Source of the DNA: Bacteroidia bacterium
GTDB taxonomy: Bacteria; Bacteroidota; Bacteroidia; J057; JADKCL01
Direction: 5' to 3'
Assembly: GCA_020635905.1 (NCBI GenBank)
Contig: JACJYV010000004.1
Coordinates: 434,001-498,000, forward strand
Length of the DNA: 64,000 nt
This document shows positions 27,901 to 35,478 of the stretch, in pieces. Every line of letters begins with the position of its first letter. The stretch's first letter is position 1. Made by a program: the position numbers and the translations under genes. Below the pieces are notes generated by a model. It ran no database searches and was not told the origin of the DNA. It saw only the letters and a program-made list of their open reading frames with translations.

Positions 27901-28776
27901 TATGTGCCCGAATTGAAGCAGTATTTGGCCGGCCTGCGGCCTTTATTTGTGGCCCCTGGCTCGCCCGCTCCTCCTGAAATCCTCCTGGAGCATGCGCTCT
28001 TTTTTGCGATTGACAATCGCCAGGAGCAGTTTGCCACCTTCACATACGTCAAAAATCTGGCCCGTTACCTTGTGCGCCGGGTGGGCGATGACCTGTTGCG
28101 GGTCCTGACCTGGATGGAGGAAGGCAGCGGCAAAGTGGCACCCCAAATCCGGGAAGGATTCTTCCGTTCTGCGGAAGTTTTGCGCAAAGAGGCAGAGAAA
28201 TCTCCGTCCGCGGGCGAAAAACTCAACATCAAGTTGCCTCAAACCCAGGTTCCCACGGGACCCAAAGAGGGCGAACCCATATTCGTGAAAAACGCGGGAA
28301 TTGTGATTCTCTGGCCATTCTACGTGCATTTGTTCAAATACCTCGATTTGCTGACCCCGGGCAAGAATTTCAAAGACGAAAAAGCAGCACACAAAGCCGT
28401 GCATGTGATGCAGTACTGTGCGACCGAGCAGGAAAATTCGCCCGAATACCTGTTGCCCCTCAATAAATTGCTTTGTAATCTGCCCCTGGATATGCCCATT
28501 GAGGCGGGAGTTAAAATTACAGACGACGAAAAGGAGCTCTGTGACAAACTGGTGATGTCGGCCTGCAGGCAATGGGAACCCATGAAAAATACCAGTCCGC
28601 GGGCCTTCAGAGGCGCATTTTGTGTGCGAGATGGAAAACTCGTTTATAAAAACGAAAAATGGACCCTTACCGTGGAGCAAGGTCCGTGGGATATGCTGAT
28701 GGATAAAATGTCGTGGGGGGTAAGCATGGTAAAATTGCCCTGGATGCCAAAAATGCTGCATGTAAACTGGAGGTAA
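24970..28776 (+). CDS. Contractile injection system tape measure protein (Afp14/Pvc14-like)
   Basis: 1268 aa. The N-terminus, HIIQRQVFEIETNS followed by ILPVIEKLFDEF and MRIERLDLDLGDI, and the C-terminus, FVKNAGIVILWPFYVHLF, then YLLPLNKLLCNLP, NTSPRAFRGAF, PWDMLMDKM and KLPWMPKMLHVNW, are the conserved ends of the CIS tape-measure family. It sets tube length during assembly. Between about residues 690 and 895 is a low-complexity acidic stretch rich in Glu, Gln, Ser and Asn, splitting the conserved arms. No transmembrane helix is evident. The gene is followed by the Pvc15-like ATPase after 74 bases. Confidence 0.92.
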   Translation: MDGKNRKHIIQRQVFEIETNSRAKAEQINRDLGEIYRNRILPVIEKLFDEFSVPGYVMRIERLDLDLGDIDANDFEYLLEKRIRFQLQNQLIEARAKAEKKAISNEAKAELIPIGPARLESLMFFLVHGYLAPGADNQEDTFDEILAEMIRTRPGQLVTQLTNTSRNNPQVVSRLVRQFSAQNLTALLRLLAGSREPMLSQFLRKMEGEHKQFASLPKREYLALIQESIFRYVLERKGTSFRNDAFLEQVKLTLSDKTGSPVDISINMSEVDKQEKALSKEGEIKVIESLLRAFSRKQKVLGKYDPVEVLDWVIRKFPADLVQKLRNATSASLRNILQGIAENVPSDLLLSLINLISPGRRYWIIKLLQQLEKSLGELQARMPELNREQIRNKTYALLLEGLLEQSGTVIDEVKLKEKIAKDLPSSPTPAITQKVLPLLDQVFGQTGTPETGEEEAAPMDRETWFRAMEARERQQGMPVQARLDTIAHFFFFGEMPWWAPNWKTPDLERELDFFLEREANSLKETFETLFASIQQGGRFREFALRLVRLLSREKLEKWIHMLLPELSGFVVTITLALEKVFEEYSEVRSASRANSAKVFAWIPILWVFYEYKQKGVDPPQVNDWVNIVMRLAAEFSSISEKEMIKFTKAVSKTSAEAGETRFNPLVAMLDMAGFSMPSPETKEISPLPPDPFGADDLPETKAENLAEAQSEAGEDQNFELSQDELSPTENLGTDNGPEKDVKAEESAELQNPQDQDLTREKDADELEGKVGETSKSTEDQSGNLENIAKPDSVGKEELAQDSIEKNEPEDLSQTGELREQKENEMKSEPEQEKDSIEDKKSLSVENESSSNEEIEALEMAQQEGGQEKSQEGSQENSEEADKAEEQIGSPEAALENLPMPAWRVIDWYLNNGSLPIQVAFLSEKQVFRLFEIALAKEPDQMEKILRKAMAQTNIRTRMVKNLPEALLWKVLELVRPAYVPELKQYLAGLRPLFVAPGSPAPPEILLEHALFFAIDNRQEQFATFTYVKNLARYLVRRVGDDLLRVLTWMEEGSGKVAPQIREGFFRSAEVLRKEAEKSPSAGEKLNIKLPQTQVPTGPKEGEPIFVKNAGIVILWPFYVHLFKYLDLLTPGKNFKDEKAAHKAVHVMQYCATEQENSPEYLLPLNKLLCNLPLDMPIEAGVKITDDEKELCDKLVMSACRQWEPMKNTSPRAFRGAFCVRDGKLVYKNEKWTLTVEQGPWDMLMDKMSWGVSMVKLPWMPKMLHVNWR

Positions 28777-28850
28777 TTGGGCGTATCCTAAAAAAAATGT
28801 AAATTGAATGTGATGCCCGCAAAGGGCGATTTGAGTAATTCTCAGACTAA

Positions 28851-30212
28851 ATGATTCAGGAAAAATCACTTACCAAACTCGAAGCCAATGCACGGGCCCT
28901 CAAGGCCGAGATGTCCTGGCTCAAAACTGTACTTGACACCCGTTTTAATCTCTATTTCGGCAAGGAAACAGAATATCCCAGTATTTACGATATTCCCGCT
29001 CCCAATCTGGAGGACTATCCCTGCGTCTATTCAGATTTTGTGCGGCATTATAATATGCAGATTCCTGAGCGGATTGTGGTGCTGCTGGCCCTGGCGCCTG
29101 AAGTGGCTCCTCAATTGCTGGACGTGTTTTTTGTGAAAAATGAGATGAACGGCCGGATTTTTACCGAGTTTGGAGGTATAACAGGGAATGTGCACCGCGG
29201 CTTTTTGCCCACTGCTGAAACCGCCATTTTCGTGCTGGCCGGCAATAACCTGACCCGCCGTTTTCAGGCCAATCAGATTTTTGACGACGATTATTATCTG
29301 CTCAAGCAGCGCATCATCAGTCTGGATCGGGACCGTATCAATGAGCCAGCTCTCAGCGGCACACTGCGCCTGAGCCGTGAATACCTGACCTACATGACCA
29401 CGGGTGCGGCTTATAAGCCTGTTTTCAGCAACGATTTTCCCGCGCAGCGCATTTCTACCAACCTCGATTGGGATGATTTGGTGCTGGATCCGCTGATTCT
29501 ACATGAAGTAAACCAGATTCAAAACTGGATAAAATATCAAAATACCCTGCTCAATGACTGGGGATTGCGCAAAGTGATCAAACCCGGTTACAGAAGCCTG
29601 TTCTATGGCCCTCCTGGCACGGGTAAAACCCTGACCGCCAGTCTGCTGGGCAAGGCCGCCAATATGGATGTTTACCGGGTGGATATCTCTAAAATGGTAT
29701 CCAAATACATTGGTGAAACGGAAAAAAACCTGGCCAATATCTTCGACCAGGCCGAAAACAAAAACTGGATTCTCTTCTTCGACGAAGCTGACGCCCTGTT
29801 TGGCAAGCGTTCCACCACTTCTGATGCGAAGGACCGTTACGCCAACCAGGAAGTTTCCTACCTTCTGCAAAGGATCGAGGATTTTCCCGGCCTCATATCC
29901 CTGGCCACCAACTTTAAATCCAACATTGACACGGCCTTTACCCGCCGCTTTCAGTCGATTATCTACTTCCCCATGCCCGGACAGGAGCAGCGCAAGCGCC
30001 TGTGGGAGAACAATTTCAAGTCCGTACCAGTGGCTGATGAGGTCAATTTCAGGCAACTTGCCCGTGAGTATGACCTTTCTGGTGGTACCATCATCAACGT
30101 GTTGCGTTATTGTTCCTTGTTGGCTGTAAGCCGCGATAAACCCATGATCCGCACCGAAGACATCATTGAGGGTATCAAGGGAGAAATGCGGAAGGAAGGA
30201 AAAACCGTTTAA
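28851..30212 (+). CDS. AAA+ ATPase of the injection system (Pvc15/Afp15-like)
   Basis: 453 aa. Residues 1-200 are a family-specific helical N-terminal domain. The AAA+ core has Walker A GPPGTGKT (253-260), Walker B WILFFDEADALFG (306-318) and a sensor region around FTRRFQ. A single AAA+ ATPase is a constant part of eCIS loci, next to the tape measure and cap; it is needed for assembly and has been linked to cargo loading or tape-measure handling, not to firing. It starts after a 74-bp spacer and is 8 bases from the M23 gene. Confidence 0.94.
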   Translation: MIQEKSLTKLEANARALKAEMSWLKTVLDTRFNLYFGKETEYPSIYDIPAPNLEDYPCVYSDFVRHYNMQIPERIVVLLALAPEVAPQLLDVFFVKNEMNGRIFTEFGGITGNVHRGFLPTAETAIFVLAGNNLTRRFQANQIFDDDYYLLKQRIISLDRDRINEPALSGTLRLSREYLTYMTTGAAYKPVFSNDFPAQRISTNLDWDDLVLDPLILHEVNQIQNWIKYQNTLLNDWGLRKVIKPGYRSLFYGPPGTGKTLTASLLGKAANMDVYRVDISKMVSKYIGETEKNLANIFDQAENKNWILFFDEADALFGKRSTTSDAKDRYANQEVSYLLQRIEDFPGLISLATNFKSNIDTAFTRRFQSIIYFPMPGQEQRKRLWENNFKSVPVADEVNFRQLAREYDLSGGTIINVLRYCSLLAVSRDKPMIRTEDIIEGIKGEMRKEGKTV

Positions 30213-30220
30213 AGGAATTC

Positions 30221-31846
30221 ATGTCAGAGCGAAATCCACCTGGTCCCAATGGTTTGCCTCCGCGGCGTAAGCCCAAGGTGGTGGTGATCGAACGGTCTGA
30301 AAACACTTCCACACCCGTTTCCCTGCCTGAAAAGGAGAAGCCTGCTCCCGAACCAAAACCCAGGATCGTCAGTCCGCCTGTGTCACAACGCAAGCGGGCA
30401 CCCAAAGTGATAATTATTGAGCGGGATGAGCCGCAGGAGGAATTGATGCCAGAAAAACAGGTTCCCGAACCTGTTGTGATACCAGAGCGCCGGGCCCCTA
30501 AGGTAAAAAGTCGCACTGGAACCCAGCTGAAGCCTGAAAAGGAGACGCCAGCAGAGGAGACAGAAAATTCAGAAATAAAGGAGGAAATTCAACCTAAAAA
30601 GAGTAAAAAATGGCTCTGGATTACCATCTTGTTGGTTTTGATCGGGGTATCCGTGGGTCTGGCTTTTCAATATGATTTGATTCCTGCCCTGCCAGGAGAG
30701 CAAAATATGCCAAAGGAAAATTGTCTGGGCATTCAACCTGAACTCAACTGGGGCTATGCCCTGGGAGACCTTGAATGCACCCGCGGAGTAGTCAGTCCTG
30801 ACCAGACTTTGGACGACATTTTGCTGGCCAGGAAGGTAAACTGGAAGATGATTGCCGATCTGAATCGCCTGGTTTTTACGGAAGATGCACCCAAACTCGC
30901 CACTGGCAATAAATACACCCTGCTCTTTCCCAAAGCTGATCCCCTTCATCCTCAGCTGTTTGCCTATGAACCAGATTCGGCCCGGGTAATTTTGATGAAC
31001 CTCTCAGGCAAACCTGAAGTGAAAATCTGGCCCCGCAAAGTGATTTCTCATTCTATTCGCACCAAAACCGTACTTATTCAGCAAGACCTGGCGGATGTGA
31101 TGTTCAACCAGGAATTTGGATTGAAACTGACGGAATCTATGGAGCGGGTGTTGCGCTGGAAGGTGGATTTCTTTCACCTTGGGCCGGGTGATTATTTTAC
31201 CATTTCCTACGAAGAGCAAAAACTGGAAGGCGGGATTACAACTTTGGGCAGGATCAGAGCCATTCATTTTCATGCCCAGGACAAGGATATCAATGCCTTT
31301 TACTTCAAAAGAGGAGAGTTGGAGGGCTACTACGATGAACAGGCTCGTCCCCTGGCTTCAAGTTTCCTGCTGGCGCCCGTTCAGTATGGACGGATTTCAT
31401 CCTATTATAACCTGCGCAGAAATGATCCCATTAACCGCGGTGAAATTCGTGCTCACCTGGGCACAGACTATGCTGCGCCTTTAGGTACACCCATCATCGC
31501 AGTTGCGGATGGAATTGTGGAAGCTGCTGAGAATAAAGGAGGTAACGGCAATTATGTGAAGTTGATTCACAGTGAGGAGATCAAAACCCAATACCTGCAC
31601 ATGCAAAGTTTTGCCGAAGGAATCGTGCCTGGAAAGCAGGTAAGCCAGGGGGATGTGATTGGCTATGTGGGCAGTACAGGTCGCTCGACCGGGCCTCACG
31701 TGTGTTTCAGATATTGGAAAAATGGGGAACAGGTGAATCACCTCAAAGAAGAATTTCCCTCACCAGCTCCCATACAGGGCAATCTGATCAATTATTTTTT
31801 CGAAACCCGGGACTCCATGCGGGCTCACCTCGACGGGATCAACTGA
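30221..31846 (+). CDS. Membrane-anchored M23-like peptidoglycan endopeptidase
   Basis: 541 aa. Residues 1-130 are cytoplasmic, Pro/Lys/Glu-rich, and hold three copies of a short motif of the form RxPKVxxIE (around 15-27, 58-70, 89-97; the third is partial). One membrane helix is at 131-149. A LysM-like region follows (about 185-245). The C-terminal M23 domain keeps H412xxxD416 and H460, but the usual HxH reads H493-V-C495, so a Cys takes the place of a zinc-binding His; this HVC form is familiar in Bacteroidota M23 proteins and may still bind zinc. It would cut cell-wall cross-links, which could let the particle dock, fire or leave the cell. It is the last plus-strand gene of the structural operon. 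Confidence 0.88.
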   Translation: MSERNPPGPNGLPPRRKPKVVVIERSENTSTPVSLPEKEKPAPEPKPRIVSPPVSQRKRAPKVIIIERDEPQEELMPEKQVPEPVVIPERRAPKVKSRTGTQLKPEKETPAEETENSEIKEEIQPKKSKKWLWITILLVLIGVSVGLAFQYDLIPALPGEQNMPKENCLGIQPELNWGYALGDLECTRGVVSPDQTLDDILLARKVNWKMIADLNRLVFTEDAPKLATGNKYTLLFPKADPLHPQLFAYEPDSARVILMNLSGKPEVKIWPRKVISHSIRTKTVLIQQDLADVMFNQEFGLKLTESMERVLRWKVDFFHLGPGDYFTISYEEQKLEGGITTLGRIRAIHFHAQDKDINAFYFKRGELEGYYDEQARPLASSFLLAPVQYGRISSYYNLRRNDPINRGEIRAHLGTDYAAPLGTPIIAVADGIVEAAENKGGNGNYVKLIHSEEIKTQYLHMQSFAEGIVPGKQVSQGDVIGYVGSTGRSTGPHVCFRYWKNGEQVNHLKEEFPSPAPIQGNLINYFFETRDSMRAHLDGIN

Positions 31847-32395
31847 TCAGGGAACCCTTGGCAAAGTCCTTCCTATGTCAAAATTGCACCCCGTTGGGTG
31901 ACCATTTTTACAATCAAATTCTGAAATCCAGGCGATCGACTCCGTATCCAGATCAATGGAAATGGAAATTCCACAATCTTCCCCTTCATACACATATTCC
32001 TGTACAAAAAAGCTCTCACCCTGCTCATTATCACGACTTTCCATGTCGCCCTCTTTCAGTTTTGCTTCACCTGAAATGGTCGCCTGGCAATCACGGGGCG
32101 TATTTTTTACACTGATTTTGAATTGAATTCCGTCCTGGGCCTTTTTTACCCGCAATTCCCGCCACCATTCCGGATTTTCCGTGGATTCCTCAAATATCAT
32201 GTCGTAATCGTTGTCTGGAAGGGATTTGGATGAAGTTGAGGTTGATTTTACTTCAGCAACTTCTTTCACAGGAGTGGTTGCAGAATTCTCGCTCTGCCCT
32301 GAGTTCATGCCAGAATCCTGAGCAGAATTGGCATCTGGCTGGGAATTGCAGCCAAGAGCCAGGATCAGGACCAAAAAGGGAATCAGTTTTTTCAT
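31847..32395 (-). CDS. Small periplasmic/surface lipoprotein, unknown function
   Basis: 182 aa from ATG 32395 (MKKLIPFLVLILALGC); an in-frame ATG 11 codons upstream would bury the signal. The lipobox LALGC gives lipidation at Cys 16. A Ser/Asn/Gln-rich linker is followed by a single beta-sandwich-like domain (about 80-182) with four Cys (RDC, EDC, EFDC, TGC). Its stop codon abuts that of the convergent M23 gene with no gap, so there is no room for a terminator between them. No family is recognised. Confidence 0.75.
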   Translation of the reverse strand: MKKLIPFLVLILALGCNSQPDANSAQDSGMNSGQSENSATTPVKEVAEVKSTSTSSKSLPDNDYDMIFEESTENPEWWRELRVKKAQDGIQFKISVKNTPRDCQATISGEAKLKEGDMESRDNEQGESFFVQEYVYEGEDCGISISIDLDTESIAWISEFDCKNGHPTGCNFDIGRTLPRVP

Positions 32396-32471
32396 AGTTT
32401 TCGAATTTTCAGACGAAATATCGGGCAATTTGGTTGGACTACCAATTGAAATTCATGGAGTTTTGCACAGC

Positions 32472-33572
32472 TCAGTCAAAATCTGCGCCCAGATCGCGCA
32501 GTTCGAGTTCCATGTCTCGTGCAGCATCGCCAATTTTATCATCAGGGTGTTCCTGCAGCCGCTGAATGACAGGCAGACCTGCCTGAATTCCGGCCAACAG
32601 CCATAGGCCACGGGCCACTTCGAGGGCAAAATCGGGCGGCATTTGCTTTTTCAGCATGCCTTTGAAGGCCTCGACCGCCTGCGGATTTTCCAGATCGACC
32701 AGGGCGCGGGCCGCATAGGGGTCGAAATTTTCAACCAGACCCAGTAGGATTTTTTCCGCCACATCCCTTTCCCGGGCAGCGAGTTCGTCAAACAGCACTT
32801 TGGGATAGGGTTCTGGATAGGTTCCCTGCTGATTCTTTTGTTTCAGCATGAGAAAGGCAGAAAAAGCGGGGGTAAATTCGTTCTCCAGGGTGCGGTGCAG
32901 GCCAAGTTCTTCGTTGGTTTTGCCATCAATTTTGGCCTTAACCATGGCTTTCAGACGAAGAATGGAGGGAACTTTGATGAAATGGTGCGGACTCATTACG
33001 CCCTTGAACACAGGTGCCACGATACTTTCAGGATTCTCAAACCACAAAGGCAAATCTGCAATCATGGCAATGGAATGGAGGGTGTTTTCCACCACCGTTT
33101 CGTCGGGATCGTTGAGCAAATCAAAGAGAAAGGGCAGGAATTTGGGATCCTCCAGCAACCAAACCCTGCGCACGGCCTGTCGCCTGACCATGGCATCAGG
33201 GTCATTCAGGCACTCCATGAATTTCACCTGGTAGCGATCGCGGGCGCCCATCATCATAAGTGACCACAAAGTCTCAAAACGAAATAATCCAGCTGACTCA
33301 GGCAAGGCCGCCTCCAGATCGGGTAGGCCTTTTTTGACCGGGGCTATGCGATAAAAGCGGGGCGCACGGGGATCTGAGAGCTTTTTTAGCTCCCTGGCCA
33401 CCCGTTTGCGGGCGATCATCTGCTCACGTGGCTTGAGCAACCAATAGGCCTCCATGAAATAATCCTCCTCCAGGTAATTGTAGAAATAAGTGCTGTCCAG
33501 AAACTGGTCAAGCAACTTGTCGGGGTCATCGCTGAGGGTATATTGAAAATTTTCCTGAGATTCTGACTCCAT
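32472..33572 (-). CDS. HEAT-repeat protein
   Basis: 366 aa, soluble, all-helical. HEAT-like repeats are visible in the middle: RYQVKFMECLNDPDAMVRRQAVRR, then FLPFLFDLLNDPDETVVENTLHS, and near the end ARALVDLENPQAVEAFKGML. The last segment matches SARLLIDLDHREAVQAFKDCLE in the 52771-53766 protein, so the two are paralogues in the same locus. HEAT proteins are scaffolds or inhibitors. Since the other paralogue directly follows a putative cargo gene, an immunity or chaperone role is possible but unproven. Confidence 0.78.
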   Translation of the reverse strand: MESESQENFQYTLSDDPDKLLDQFLDSTYFYNYLEEDYFMEAYWLLKPREQMIARKRVARELKKLSDPRAPRFYRIAPVKKGLPDLEAALPESAGLFRFETLWSLMMMGARDRYQVKFMECLNDPDAMVRRQAVRRVWLLEDPKFLPFLFDLLNDPDETVVENTLHSIAMIADLPLWFENPESIVAPVFKGVMSPHHFIKVPSILRLKAMVKAKIDGKTNEELGLHRTLENEFTPAFSAFLMLKQKNQQGTYPEPYPKVLFDELAARERDVAEKILLGLVENFDPYAARALVDLENPQAVEAFKGMLKKQMPPDFALEVARGLWLLAGIQAGLPVIQRLQEHPDDKIGDAARDMELELRDLGADFD

Positions 33573-33656
33573 AACCGGGAAGACTTTGCTGTAATTTTGC
33601 AGATCAGCCTCTAAGTTATCAAAAGCCGGGCATTGATGGGAAAATTCTTTGAAAAA

Positions 33657-35201
33657 TCAGCCGGGGGCATATCCATCTGCATATTCCTCAGACTTTTGGT
33701 GCCCATTGGGACAACTTGCATAACGGGCTCCATAGTCGTAAAACTGGTACCTTTGGATAAAACCACTCCAGGGATAATGTTGATCACAATAATACGCCTT
33801 GCATGGCTCACAGTAATTATGGTCGATCATTGACTGGGTGAGTAATTTTCCGCAATACGCGCAGTAAATTCGGTCGTCGGGTGCAGCAAAAGGAGTAAAG
33901 TGGGGATGAATGCCCCCAAGAAGGTCAATCAGGGCTTTGTGACCCGCGACCCAAGCCGTAATGGCGGCAGTTCTTCCATTTTTTGCATGAATTGCAGGGT
34001 CTGCGCCAGCTTTGAGTAACTCTCTCACCATGTGCTCATTGCCGATCAAGGCGGCCTCAATCAGAGGGGTATGGCCCGTTTCCGTGCAGGCCTGGTTGAT
34101 GTCCAAGTCTTTGGTCAGCAAGAAATCGAAGATTTTCAGATATGAATGATGGACAGCCAGCCACAATGCATTCCTGTTTTTGTGGTTCACCGCGTGGAGG
34201 TCCGCGCCATGCTCCAGCAGTTTTTGCAGGCTTTTTAAGTCAAGCGCATTCACGGAAGAAAGCAGGGCAGTGTTACCTTCTGCATCCCTTTCTTCCAAAT
34301 CAGCACTTTTCTTCAAAACATAATTGAAGACTTTCGATTTTCCTGAAATAATGGCTGATTTCAATGCAGGATCTGAGCCTGGTGCAGGTAAAAGAAGATT
34401 CACCCGAAAACTCTCCAGTAATTTCAATAAGTCCATTTCGCCGCTGCGCATGATCAAATTGACCGCTTCCCTGAGCAGAATGGGGTTTTTGTGGAAGTCG
34501 AAATGGTGATTCTGAAGGAACTGGATCACACTTGACCAGCCAAACTTGCATGCATAAAAAAACAGGTGTTCTTTGGGCCTTTCTGGTTGAAAATAATCCC
34601 AGTTCGCACCAGGTTTTAGTAAAAAACAAACCATTTCCAGCTTTCCGTGGCGGGCCGCTTCGACCAGCAGTTTGGTTTTCCAGCGATCGGTCTGGTTGAT
34701 CTCCAGACCCTTTTCCAGCATGATTTGCATCAGAGGAACATTTCCCCTTGCTGCTATCGTAAATGCCGGGGGCGATTTTAACTGGTCTCCCTGAAACTGG
34801 ACGCCCGCCCTGAGAAGCAAGGAGGCCACTTCGAAATTGATTTCTTTCCGCGAATTATTAAGCAGGATTTCCAGGGAATTATCACCCTTTTTGCTTTTCG
34901 CGTTGACATTGGCTCCAAAATCGAGCAATAATTGTGTCAGGACAGGAGAATTCTCATTCAGACTTCCATTTACCAGAAGCAGGAGGGGAGTAAAGCCCTT
35001 TTTGTCGGCCAGGTTGGGATTTGCGCCATTCTCCAGCAGAAATTGGATGATTTCAGGCACAATGGGCTTGCTGGTCGTACCCATCAGGACCAGATGTAAA
35101 GCAGTTTTTCCACGTTGATTGACCTGATTGATGTCCTCGCCACTGGCAACAGCCTGTTTGATTTTGGGAAGGTTATGGGTTCTGGCAGATTGGAGGAGCA
35201 T
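33657..35201 (-). CDS. Ankyrin-repeat protein with C-terminal zinc-finger-like tail
   Basis: 514 aa. About a dozen ankyrin repeats fill residues 1-435 (for example GKTALHLVLMGTT, GNTALLSSVNALD, GHTPLIEAALIGNEHMVRELLKAGADP). The last 75 residues have CAYC, then CEPC, then CDQH and SCPNGH. The spacing C-x2-C-x13-C-x2-C-x4-C-x2-H resembles the first part of AN1-type zinc fingers, which in eukaryotes are linked to ubiquitin pathways. No signal peptide. It is likely a protein-binding scaffold, perhaps a host-targeted effector or a local inhibitor. Minus-strand neighbour of the HEAT gene, 84 bp apart. Confidence 0.82.
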   Translation of the reverse strand: MLLQSARTHNLPKIKQAVASGEDINQVNQRGKTALHLVLMGTTSKPIVPEIIQFLLENGANPNLADKKGFTPLLLLVNGSLNENSPVLTQLLLDFGANVNAKSKKGDNSLEILLNNSRKEINFEVASLLLRAGVQFQGDQLKSPPAFTIAARGNVPLMQIMLEKGLEINQTDRWKTKLLVEAARHGKLEMVCFLLKPGANWDYFQPERPKEHLFFYACKFGWSSVIQFLQNHHFDFHKNPILLREAVNLIMRSGEMDLLKLLESFRVNLLLPAPGSDPALKSAIISGKSKVFNYVLKKSADLEERDAEGNTALLSSVNALDLKSLQKLLEHGADLHAVNHKNRNALWLAVHHSYLKIFDFLLTKDLDINQACTETGHTPLIEAALIGNEHMVRELLKAGADPAIHAKNGRTAAITAWVAGHKALIDLLGGIHPHFTPFAAPDDRIYCAYCGKLLTQSMIDHNYCEPCKAYYCDQHYPWSGFIQRYQFYDYGARYASCPNGHQKSEEYADGYAPG

Positions 35202-35478
35202 TTTTGGTTTGGGGTTTGTTCCTATAAATTACAACTCTTTTTAAGAAAGTTCAGATAAGTTGATTAATAAAGTAGGGACCATTTGATGATTATGATTAAA
35301 GCTCAGAAAGATTGAAAACTGCAGAGCTCCATCCGATTTTTAATCGCTATCATGATAAATTGGGGAAAATTGGGAAATTAGCCCAGTTTTTACCGAAGTT
35401 GGAATATTCAATGAATTGGCCGCCATTGGGTATATTGCATTGGGAATTTTGGGTATAAATTGATAAATCAAACGTGAA

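Noticed and set aside
27943..28869. Minus-strand frame of 308 codons under the tape measure C-terminus
   Set aside because: Shadow of the conserved C-terminal arm of the tape-measure family.
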